Below, piece after piece: positions 8,069 to 14,277 of a DNA stretch of 21,647 bases; position 1 is the stretch's first letter, and each line of letters starts with the position of its first letter. Source of the DNA: a virus. The notes below the pieces were generated by a model. That model was not told the origin of the DNA. It ran no database searches and saw only the letters and a program-made list of their open reading frames with translations. The DNA lies in the IMG/VR virus record IMGVR_UViG_3300032299_001331, positions 1 to 21,647 of that record. One strand, 5' to 3'. The position numbers and the translations under genes are program-made.

Positions 8069-8143
8069 ATGCCCTTCCGTAAACAACTAGATAGGCAAAG
8101 TTCGCTACCTTTAGTGGTAGGAAACACAGACAAGCTGTGTTAA
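8069..8143 (+). CDS. Putative 24-residue micro-ORF
   Basis: The frame ATG CCC TTC CGT ... TGT TAA encodes 24 residues starting MPFRKQLDRQSS and ending TDKLC. A purine-rich AGAAGAG at 8051-8057 could serve as a ribosome-binding site, 11 nt before the ATG. A late-type motif lies 24 nt upstream. Hairpins at 8105-8120 and 8123-8141 lie inside its 3' half, which could mean that translation controls RNA folding (leader-peptide behaviour). The single Cys at the last position is notable. It could also be a chance frame: 24 codons is short, and no homologue can be checked here. Confidence 0.35.
   Translation: MPFRKQLDRQSSLPLVVGNTDKLC
8105..8141 (+). other. Tandem RNA hairpins upstream of gp32
   Basis: CTACC at 8105-8109 pairs with GGTAG at 8116-8120 (loop TTTAGT). 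AACACAG at 8123-8129 pairs perfectly with CTGTGTT at 8135-8141 (loop ACAAG). They sit in the gap before the gp32 gene, within the micro-ORF. They may shape the leader RNA. No long T-tract follows, so termination is not the obvious role. Confidence 0.45.
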
Positions 8144-8161
8144 AATAACCTTGTAGGCAGC

Positions 8162-8185
8162 ATTTAAGCAAGTCTTAAATTTTTT
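8162..8185 (+). terminator. Hairpin plus T-run before gp32: terminator-like or gp32 operator
   Basis: ATTTAAG at 8162-8168 pairs perfectly with CTTAAAT at 8174-8180 around the loop CAAGT, and a run of six T ends the element at 8180-8185. This looks like a weak, AU-rich intrinsic terminator that could close the upstream unit. In T4, gp32 binds a structured, AU-rich leader to repress its own translation. The position here, 34 nt before the gp32 start, allows that reading too. Confidence 0.4.
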
Positions 8186-8218
8186 AATCATATTAACGCA
8201 CAAGAAAGGCAACACAAT

Positions 8219-9211
8219 ATGGCATCCTTAGCAGAAATTCGTGCCCGTTTACAGGCATCAGAGAACAAAGGTTCTAACAACACAGGCGGTGGCGACAAGT
8301 CAATTTACCCGCACTGGAACATGGAAGAAGGCCAAGCAGCCACACTACGCTTCCTGCCCGACGGCAACAACAAAAACACATTCTTTTGGGCAGAGCGAGC
8401 CATGATTCGACTGCCATTCAATGGCGTCAAAGGTGAGATGGATTCCAAACAAGTCATGGTACAGGTGCCATGCGTTGAGATGTGGGGCGATGCTTGCCCA
8501 ATCTTGGCAGAAGTACGCACCTGGTTCAAGGACAAGAGTCTGGAAGACATGGGTCGCAAGTACTGGAAAAAGCGCAGCTACATCATGCAGGGTTTTGTGC
8601 GTGAAAATCCCATCGGTGACGACAAAACTCCGGACAATCCAATCCGCAAGTTTATCATTGGCCCTCAGTTGTTTACTCTGATCAAGAGCGCACTGATGGA
8701 TCCAGAACTGGAAGAATTGCCAACCGACACCTTGCGTGGCCTGGACTTCCGCATTGCCAAGACCCAAAAGGGTGGTTACGCAGACTACAACACCAGCAAG
8801 TGGGCTCGCAAGGAATCGGCCTTGACTGAAACCGAGCAAGCAGCCGTTGATGCACACGGCTTGTTTGACTTGAGCACATTCTTGCCCAAGAAACCTGGCG
8901 ATGTTGAGCTCCGAGTAATCAAGGAAATGTTTGAAGCATCGGTAGATGGTCAGCCCTACGACACAGAGCGTTGGGGTCAGTATTTCCGTCCTGCTGGTGT
9001 CAATGCACCTGGTGGCGCTGCTGCCAGTCATGATGATGCAGAAGCAGCACCTGTGGCTCGCACTGCACCTGTGGCAAAACCTGTGGCATCTAGCCCTGCC
9101 TGGGAAGATGACGCAGCAGAAGCAGCCGCTGCACCTATCACCAAACCAGCAGGCGGCAATCAAAAGGCCGAAGACATTCTGGCTATGATTAGGGCTCGCC
9201 AAGCCAAGTAA
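8219..9211 (+). CDS. 32: Single-stranded DNA-binding protein (T4 gp32-like)
   Basis: This 330-residue protein coats single-stranded DNA during replication, recombination and repair. The N-terminus (SLAEIRARLQ, residues 3-12) is basic and helical like the T4 cooperativity domain. The core, about residues 28-245, has the gp32 pattern, including ATLRFLPDG at 41-49, KYWKKRSYIMQGFV and FIIGPQLFTLIKSAL. The T4 zinc site seems incomplete: C85 and C93 fit T4 C77 and C87, but no counterpart of H64 or C90 is visible. The C-terminus has acidic patches and an Ala/Pro linker but ends in a basic helix (DILAMIRARQAK). AAGAAAGG at 8202-8209 gives a good ribosome-binding site. It heads a run of genes to uvsY. 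Confidence 0.9.
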   Translation: MASLAEIRARLQASENKGSNNTGGGDKSIYPHWNMEEGQAATLRFLPDGNNKNTFFWAERAMIRLPFNGVKGEMDSKQVMVQVPCVEMWGDACPILAEVRTWFKDKSLEDMGRKYWKKRSYIMQGFVRENPIGDDKTPDNPIRKFIIGPQLFTLIKSALMDPELEELPTDTLRGLDFRIAKTQKGGYADYNTSKWARKESALTETEQAAVDAHGLFDLSTFLPKKPGDVELRVIKEMFEASVDGQPYDTERWGQYFRPAGVNAPGGAAASHDDAEAAPVARTAPVAKPVASSPAWEDDAAEAAAAPITKPAGGNQKAEDILAMIRARQAK

Positions 9212-9837
9212 TGCAAACTCCTCTATATACAGAGTTGTTTCCAAATCAGTGTGAAGTGGTAGAGATGCCACTTCACACTCAATGGATTTACTTGATTCAG
9301 AAAAATGGAAGCAGCAGTTTGAGAGGCATTGCCAGAAGAGACAATCTCTCGGTGCTGGTCAACCAACAACTGGAATCTTTAAAATTTGTTGATGTATATG
9401 TTCGTAATCCCAAAGATAGATATGTCAGTGGGGTCAACACCTACCTACAACATTTTCAACGCGATCACCCTGATTTAGATCCTGCTACAGCATTTTGGTT
9501 TGCAAAACATTACAAATTTCTAAATAGTCATTATCTACCGCAGTTTTATTGGCTAGTAAATTTAAGCAAGCACATTGGGGTCAATACCAAAATTAGACTT
9601 AGAAATTTTGAAGACATAGGATCAGTGGCAGCCTGGAACGACAAAGCAGGTGTGGAGCCTCCAGACGATCAGTTTATGAATCGGCTGTTTGAAAATGATA
9701 AAATCATAGAATTATATCTGTTTCTAGATCAAATATTGCTGGATCTAATTGGCAACGAATTTACATGGGCCGAACTGGTAGAACACTATCGCACCAATCA
9801 CGCATTTGTAATTGACCATGTATTGCCCAAGACTTGA
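9211..9837 (+). CDS. Sulfotransferase-like protein
   Basis: This 208-residue protein probably transfers sulfate from PAPS to a sugar or other acceptor. The 5'-phosphosulfate loop appears as IQKNGSSSL at 29-37, and the 3'-phosphate-binding motif as VRNPKDRYVSG at 64-74. Both fit the carbohydrate sulfotransferase families (Sulfotransfer_2-like). It is shorter than cellular homologues and has no membrane anchor. Its ATG overlaps the gp32 stop (TAATG), so translation is coupled to a replication gene. A perfect 12-bp hairpin lies within codons 13-23. Acceptor unknown; candidates are a host or phage glycan, or a product of the adjacent radical SAM enzymes. The fold assignment is fairly confident, the role is not. 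Confidence 0.75.
   Translation: MQTPLYTELFPNQCEVVEMPLHTQWIYLIQKNGSSSLRGIARRDNLSVLVNQQLESLKFVDVYVRNPKDRYVSGVNTYLQHFQRDHPDLDPATAFWFAKHYKFLNSHYLPQFYWLVNLSKHIGVNTKIRLRNFEDIGSVAAWNDKAGVEPPDDQFMNRLFENDKIIELYLFLDQILLDLIGNEFTWAELVEHYRTNHAFVIDHVLPKT
9248..9279 (+). repeat. Perfect 12-bp inverted repeat at the start of the sulfotransferase gene
   Basis: AGTGTGAAGTGG at 9248-9259 is exactly complementary to CCACTTCACACT at 9268-9279, with loop TAGAGATG. It lies 37 nt past the gp32 stop, inside the sulfotransferase reading frame. No T-tract follows. The RNA stem would be stable enough to block 3' exonucleases or slow ribosomes, so it may set gp32 apart from downstream genes. Confidence 0.7.
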
Positions 9838-10783
9838 CCATTTTGTACGTTTTAATCCCAACGGCACAGTGAGTCGTTGCGGACACATGGTGTCGCCTCC
9901 ACAGTTTGAATCACTAGAACAAATGGATTCAAGTGCCTGGCTAGCTGATATCAAAAGCAACTCAGACACATGGCCCAAGGAATGTGTGCGATGTCAACAA
10001 ACAGAACAAATCAACAACACCAGCATAAGACTCAATGCTATAGAATTTGATAAAACACAAACACGTTTGAACTATCTCACAGTTGGCGGAGTATTGGACA
10101 ATATTTGTAACAGTGCTTGTCAATCCTGCAATCAAAATCTAAGTACAAAAATAGGTAGTTTAATATCCAATGACTATCCTATGATAGACAATTCAAAGGC
10201 GTTTTGGCAGCTACCTCTTGAACGAGTGATACATCTAGACATCAACGGCGGCGAACCCAGTGCTAGTAAAAATTATCGCAACATACTCAAAAACATTCCG
10301 TCATCAGTGACCAGTGTCAGGATCAACACCAATTGTTCCAAGGTCATACCAGAAATACAACAGCTATTAGACAACAATGTGCATGTGACGGTTACAGTAA
10401 GCCTGGACGGCATCGGCCGTGTGCATGATTATGTACGCTGGCCTATAAAATGGAATGACTTTGAAAAGAATCTGAACGAATACAAAAAAATGGGTATACA
10501 AGAATTAAACACCTGGACCACTGTGAGTGCTTTGAATATTGGTGACTTGAACAATATTTTTGGATATGCTAAAGAACAGGGACTTGATCACTCCTGGGCA
10601 TTGGTAGCACAACCAGACGTGCTGAATGTAAAATACAGTAATCATTTTACAAGGACAGCTGATGTTCCTGATGTATTAAAAAATATTGTGGCACAGGATC
10701 GAGATAACACAGTTGAATTGCAATTGTGGACATGTCAACAGGATCAGTTGCGCAGCATCAAACTATGGGATTATTTCAAATGA
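9818..10783 (+). CDS. Radical SAM protein with N-terminal SPASM/twitch-like cysteines (paralogue 2)
   Basis: This 321-residue protein has the same plan as the gene at 2234. The N-terminal cysteines are C3, C21, C56 and C59 (CVRC). The radical SAM CxxxCxxC is CNSACQSC at 97-104, and NGGEP is at 143-147. SLDGIGRVHDYVRW in the second half matches radical SAM core strands of the family. A longer frame could begin at a TTG at 9812, but the ATG at 9818 puts the first cysteine at residue 3 and overlaps the sulfotransferase by 20 bp. It ends in an ATGA overlap with the dehydrogenase gene. It is the most diverged of the three copies. Reaction and substrate are unknown. Confidence 0.78.
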   Translation: MYCPRLDHFVRFNPNGTVSRCGHMVSPPQFESLEQMDSSAWLADIKSNSDTWPKECVRCQQTEQINNTSIRLNAIEFDKTQTRLNYLTVGGVLDNICNSACQSCNQNLSTKIGSLISNDYPMIDNSKAFWQLPLERVIHLDINGGEPSASKNYRNILKNIPSSVTSVRINTNCSKVIPEIQQLLDNNVHVTVTVSLDGIGRVHDYVRWPIKWNDFEKNLNEYKKMGIQELNTWTTVSALNIGDLNNIFGYAKEQGLDHSWALVAQPDVLNVKYSNHFTRTADVPDVLKNIVAQDRDNTVELQLWTCQQDQLRSIKLWDYFK

Positions 10784-11319
10784 AGATAGCAATCACTGGC
10801 GGCACAGCAGGAATTGGCCAGGCCCTGGGCAACAAATACGAAGCACTTGGACATGAAGTATTACGACTGAGTCGGCGCACAGGCCATAACATCCGAGTGA
10901 TACCAAAAATGGCCGACGCGATACAATCCTGTGACCTGTTTATTAACAACGCACAGGCAGGCTATGCCCAGACTGAATTGCTATTTGCAATGGCCGATCG
11001 ATGGCGCGGCACCAAAAAACACATCATGGTGATCAGTACTCAAATGACACAATCACCGGTATCAAGTCTTCCTGGGCTGGATATGGATCAGTATAGAATA
11101 CAAAAAGTTACACTGGAAGAATCAGTTCGACAACTACGAAGTCGAGATCTTGACATCAGATTCACTATTGTACGTCCAGGAAACATAGCCACAAGTCCTG
11201 ATAAAACTGTACCTCCAGCAGCTGATGTTGACAATTGGGCCAACACCTTGATTGATATTTTTGAACTAGCTCGAATACAGAATTTACGTATATCGGACAT
11301 TAACCTAGGACCGTTGTGA
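10780..11319 (+). CDS. Short-chain dehydrogenase/reductase (SDR)
   Basis: This 179-residue protein is a probable NAD(P)-dependent oxidoreductase. The Rossmann motif TGGTAGIG is at 6-13, an NNAG-like NNAQAG at 56-61, a likely catalytic Ser at 86 (VIST), and the YxxxK pair is Tyr105-Lys109, followed by RPGN at 132-135. It is shorter than the typical 250 residues and lacks much of the C-terminal substrate-binding region. Upstream ATGs in the same frame exist, but the one at 10780 forms an ATGA overlap with the preceding stop and puts the Rossmann strand at the N-terminus. It sits between two radical SAM genes, suggesting a common pathway. Substrate unknown. Confidence 0.8.
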   Translation: MKIAITGGTAGIGQALGNKYEALGHEVLRLSRRTGHNIRVIPKMADAIQSCDLFINNAQAGYAQTELLFAMADRWRGTKKHIMVISTQMTQSPVSSLPGLDMDQYRIQKVTLEESVRQLRSRDLDIRFTIVRPGNIATSPDKTVPPAADVDNWANTLIDIFELARIQNLRISDINLGPL

Positions 11320-12470
11320 CTCCCAAAGATGTGTTAACCAATCGGAATTTTTGTCCCATGCCATGGACTGGATTGATGTATAATGTTGACGGCAAGGTAA
11401 AAAATTGTATTCGTAGTGCTGGAGAACTAGGTAATCTTAAACATAATACCATTGAAGAAATTCTACACAGTGATATTAATCTTGACACCCAACAACGCAT
11501 GTTGAACAACCAGCCTGGAAAAACTTGTCACACTTGTTATGATCTTGAAGCTGACAAAACAAGTTTTGATATCATCAGTGATAGAATTTTTTACATAAGA
11601 GAACTCAAACAAATACCACTAAGCACTTATCAACTTGATCAACACAACTTACAAACCATTGATGTGCGATGGACCAATTTGTGTAATTTTGCTTGTGTGT
11701 ATTGTAGCTCAGAATTTAGCAGTCGCTGGGCCAATGAATTAAACCAACCGGCGGTTCGTCCAAATTCTGAACAGCTTGCACAGTTTAAACAATATATCTT
11801 TGACCATGCGCCCACGCTTAAACATGTATACATGGCCGGCGGCGAACCCTTGTTGATGAAAGAAAATTTAGAACTATTAGAACTACTGCAAAAAACCAAT
11901 CCCAATGTAAATCTTCGAATCAATACTAACCTGAGCAAAACTCATACTCGAGTGTTTGATAAAATTTGTGAATTTCCCAATGTACACTGGACTGTGAGTG
12001 TGGAAACCACAGCTGATGAGTTCGAATACATAAGATACGGCGGCCGCTGGGAAGATTTTTTAGAAAATTTACAAAAAATAAAACAGCTTGATCATAAAAT
12101 TAGTTTCAACATGCTTTGGTTTTTGTTAAACTACCGTTCTGTATTTGATTGTGTAGACTATCTAAAACATCTGGGGTTCCACAACAACAGTTTTATAATT
12201 GGAGCACTGTTGAGTCCAGAATACCTAAATATTAGACATTTGCCAGAACATGTGTTACAATTCTTAAAGAGCAAGATACAACAGAGAGTCAATGACCATC
12301 CTGGGTATCTTCTCGAAGACAGTTACAAAAACATGTTGAGTTATATACAACAACCGTTTGAAAAAGATCTAGCAGGATCGTTTATCAAGATAAAAGAGTT
12401 GGATCAACGAAGAAACATTGACAGCAGTAAAATTTTTACAGACTTATACAAATTTAAAGAAGGGCATTAA
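11316..12470 (+). CDS. Radical SAM protein with N-terminal SPASM/twitch-like cysteines (paralogue 3)
   Basis: This 384-residue protein resembles the gene at 2234 along its length. N-terminal cysteines are C13, C31, C71 and C74, again with 18 residues between the first two. The segment MPWTGLMYNVDGKVKNC parallels APWRGLHINPRGDVKTC of paralogue 1. The CxxxCxxC is CNFACVYC at 123-130 and GGEP is at 175-178. Both copies share WANEL/WAALK and EYIRYGGRWED/EYVRYGAGWEE type segments. The likely start is a GTG at 11316 overlapping the dehydrogenase stop (GTGA). The gene ends 2 bp before uvsX, so it is probably expressed with recombination genes. Substrate unknown. Confidence 0.8.
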   Translation: MTPKDVLTNRNFCPMPWTGLMYNVDGKVKNCIRSAGELGNLKHNTIEEILHSDINLDTQQRMLNNQPGKTCHTCYDLEADKTSFDIISDRIFYIRELKQIPLSTYQLDQHNLQTIDVRWTNLCNFACVYCSSEFSSRWANELNQPAVRPNSEQLAQFKQYIFDHAPTLKHVYMAGGEPLLMKENLELLELLQKTNPNVNLRINTNLSKTHTRVFDKICEFPNVHWTVSVETTADEFEYIRYGGRWEDFLENLQKIKQLDHKISFNMLWFLLNYRSVFDCVDYLKHLGFHNNSFIIGALLSPEYLNIRHLPEHVLQFLKSKIQQRVNDHPGYLLEDSYKNMLSYIQQPFEKDLAGSFIKIKELDQRRNIDSSKIFTDLYKFKEGH

Positions 12471-12472
12471 TC

Positions 12473-13537
12473 ATGGGCAAACCATTTGACATAAGCAAGT
12501 TCCGCAAGGAAATCACCAAGAGCATCGACGGCCTTAGCATTGGATTCAACGATCCAACTGACTGGGTTGGCACAGGCAACTATGCCTTGAACTATCTGAT
12601 CTCAGGAGACTTCAACCGTGGTATTCCACTGGGCAAGGTCACTGTGTTTGCCGGAGATTCTGGTGCAGGCAAAAGCTACATTTGTTCAGGAAACATTGTG
12701 AAGAACGCACAAGAACAAGGTATCTTTGTGGTGTTAGTCGACAGCGAGAATGCGCTGGACGAATCTTGGTTGCAGGCCTTGGGTGTAGACACCTCAGAAA
12801 GCAAATTGCTCAAGCTGAGTATGGCCATGATCGACGATGTGGCCAAGACTATTGCCACATTCATGAGCGACTACAAGGCACTACCGGATGGTGAACGCCC
12901 CAAGGTCATGTTTGTTATCGACAGTCTGGGCATGTTGCTTACTCCTACTGATGTGAATCAGTTTGAAGCAGGCGAAATGAAGGGTGACCTGGGTCGTAAA
13001 CCCAAAGCACTTACCAGCTTGGTTCGTAACTGTGTGAACATGTTTGGCAGCTACAACGTTGGCATGGTTTGTACCAACCACACCTATGCCAGTCAAGACA
13101 TGTTTGATCCCGATGACAAGATCTCCGGAGGACAGGGTTTCATTTACGCAAGTTCTATCGTGGTTGCTATGAAAAAACTTAAGCTCAAAGAAGACGAAGA
13201 AGGCAACAAAGTTTCTGAAGTCAACGGTATTCGTGCTGCCTGCAAGATCATGAAAACACGATATGCCAAGCCGTTTGAAGGTGTGCAGGTCAAAATTCCT
13301 TACACAACAGGCATGAGTCCGTATTCGGGTCTTACTGATCTCATTGAGAAAAAAGGCCTACTCAAGCGTGAAGGCAATAGCTTGGTGTTTACCACCAGCG
13401 ACGGTGAAATTATCAAGAAGTTCCGCAAGGCCTGGGAAGCCAATACTGATGGTTGTTTGGATGTTGTTATGAAAGACTTTGCCAATCAAAAGAGCGAGGT
13501 AAGTATTCCTGACATTGAACAGGAGGAAAACCAATGA
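12473..13537 (+). CDS. uvsX: UvsX recombinase (RecA-like)
   Basis: This 354-residue protein is the phage strand-exchange recombinase used in recombination-dependent replication and repair. Walker A is GDSGAGKS at 61-68. A hydrophobic strand ending in the Walker B acid is VMFVIDSLG at about 144-152. The segments QGIFVVLVDSENALD and NVGMVCTNHTYAS match the UvsX/RecA core, and a GGQGFIYASS segment corresponds to the DNA-binding loop region. Length is close to that of T4 UvsX (about 390). A purine-rich AAAGAAGGG at 12456-12464 precedes the ATG. The stop overlaps the next gene (ATGA). Position with gp32 and uvsY supports the call. Confidence 0.95.
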   Translation: MGKPFDISKFRKEITKSIDGLSIGFNDPTDWVGTGNYALNYLISGDFNRGIPLGKVTVFAGDSGAGKSYICSGNIVKNAQEQGIFVVLVDSENALDESWLQALGVDTSESKLLKLSMAMIDDVAKTIATFMSDYKALPDGERPKVMFVIDSLGMLLTPTDVNQFEAGEMKGDLGRKPKALTSLVRNCVNMFGSYNVGMVCTNHTYASQDMFDPDDKISGGQGFIYASSIVVAMKKLKLKEDEEGNKVSEVNGIRAACKIMKTRYAKPFEGVQVKIPYTTGMSPYSGLTDLIEKKGLLKREGNSLVFTTSDGEIIKKFRKAWEANTDGCLDVVMKDFANQKSEVSIPDIEQEENQ

Positions 13538-13800
13538 TTGAATCAGTAGCCAGCGAAATTTGGGGCGAACTCAAACGCTATGTTAACACTGTGGACCGAG
13601 CCGAAGCAGCAGAAACTGTATTGAGCATTCTCATTGACAATGACTGCACTGTGGAAGATATCAAAGATGCCTTCAAGGGCGACAGCGATATCAAACGTGC
13701 GCTCACAGCCTATCTTGACAACGATAAAAGTTATGAAGATGATGACGAAGTTGAATACGAAGACACTGACGAATCCGAAGACGACAAGTGGGAAAATTAA
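13534..13800 (+). CDS. Small acidic protein between uvsX and uvsY
   Basis: This 88-residue protein is of unknown function. Residues 1-62 look helical (SEIWGELKRYVNTVDRAEAA, then TVEDIKDAFKG), and the last 25 residues are almost entirely Asp and Glu. Such a tail can mimic DNA or contact basic surfaces of gp32, UvsX or UvsY. A strong AGGAGG at 13521-13526, 7 nt before the ATG and inside the uvsX end, indicates efficient translation; the ATGA overlap couples it to uvsX. The gene abuts the next one with no gap. A role as a recombination cofactor is inferred only from position and charge. Confidence 0.75.
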   Translation: MIESVASEIWGELKRYVNTVDRAEAAETVLSILIDNDCTVEDIKDAFKGDSDIKRALTAYLDNDKSYEDDDEVEYEDTDESEDDKWEN

Positions 13801-14253
13801 ATGTGGTATAATCGGGTAGTTGCAGACTTATCACTGATACCTGACTTTATAACTCATTACGAATCAGAAATAATCTCAGCCAAACGAGATTGTATTATTG
13901 CTGGAGTAGTAGAACGTAATCTCAAAGAGTTGCCGGGCACGACTGAACAGCGATTTTATCAGTTGCAGGAAATTGAGGCAGTGCTAAACTATCTCAATAT
14001 CCAGTTGCGCAAGATACGCAGAAAACACTTTCAGAAATATCTAGAAAATTATCCCAGAGCACTGACCAGCAGAGATGCTGAAAAGTATGTGGATGGTGAG
14101 GACGAAGTCATTGACTACGAAACTATTATCAACGAAGTGGCATTTCTGCGCAATCGCTGGCTGGGCATCATGAAGGGTCTGGAAACCAAGCAGTGGCAAA
14201 TGGGACACATTGTGAAACTCAGAACTGCTGGCATGGAAGATATTTCAGTCTAA
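13801..14253 (+). CDS. uvsY: UvsY-like recombination mediator
   Basis: This 150-residue, mostly helical protein is probably the UvsY mediator, which loads UvsX onto gp32-coated single-stranded DNA. There is no catalytic motif, as expected. Long charged helices (LNYLNIQLRKIRRKHFQKYLENY) are followed by a TSRDAEKYVDGEDEV turn and a C-terminal segment, FLRNRWLGIMKGLETKQWQM then GHIVKLRTAGMEDI, similar in pattern to the C-termini of T4-type UvsY proteins (which end in a GFAIKHIQDMR-like helix). Length is close to that of T4 UvsY (137). Its ATG directly follows the stop codon of the acidic gene, and it closes the replication operon. The call rests on gene order and pattern, since the family is weakly conserved. 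Confidence 0.72.
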   Translation: MWYNRVVADLSLIPDFITHYESEIISAKRDCIIAGVVERNLKELPGTTEQRFYQLQEIEAVLNYLNIQLRKIRRKHFQKYLENYPRALTSRDAEKYVDGEDEVIDYETIINEVAFLRNRWLGIMKGLETKQWQMGHIVKLRTAGMEDISV

Positions 14254-14265
14254 CACTTGGCCACT

Positions 14266-14272
14266 GTAAATA
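14266..14272 (+). promoter_or_regulatory. T4-type late promoter motif (GTAAATA), short-gap class
   Basis: GTAAATA lies after the uvsY stop and ends 5 nt before the ATG at 14278. The context CTGTAAATAC closely repeats that upstream of 2234. It marks the switch from the replication operon to the glycan island. Confidence 0.5.
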
Positions 14273-14277
14273 CCAGT

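Noticed and set aside
8085-8145. tRNA-like TTCG element in the gap before gp32
   Set aside because: GTTCGCTAC resembles a T-loop, but no acceptor stem, D-arm or anticodon arm can be folded around it.
8151-8180. TTGTAG ... TTAAAT as a sigma70 promoter for gp32
   Set aside because: Both hexamers match the consensus poorly and overlap the hairpin; not strong enough to call.
8345-9271. 308-codon open frame on the minus strand across gp32
   Set aside because: It is antisense to a well-supported gp32 gene, has no recognisable domain, and its composition (many Cys and His) is typical of an antisense shadow.
9812-9817. TTG start for radical SAM paralogue 2
   Set aside because: The in-frame ATG six bases later keeps the first conserved cysteine and needs no rare start.
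10726-10779. Upstream ATGs extending the short-chain dehydrogenase
   Set aside because: The added 18 residues lie within the radical SAM coding end and precede the Rossmann strand; the ATGA overlap at 10780 is the typical arrangement.
12222-12232. TAAATA motif inside radical SAM paralogue 3
   Set aside because: It is internal to a gene with no start codon or unit downstream; such hexamers are expected by chance, as also in the sulfotransferase gene near 9522.
14257-14277. TTG start adding seven residues to the nucleotidyltransferase
   Set aside because: The ATG at 14278 starts at the beta strand and follows the late-type motif; the TTG lies upstream of that motif.
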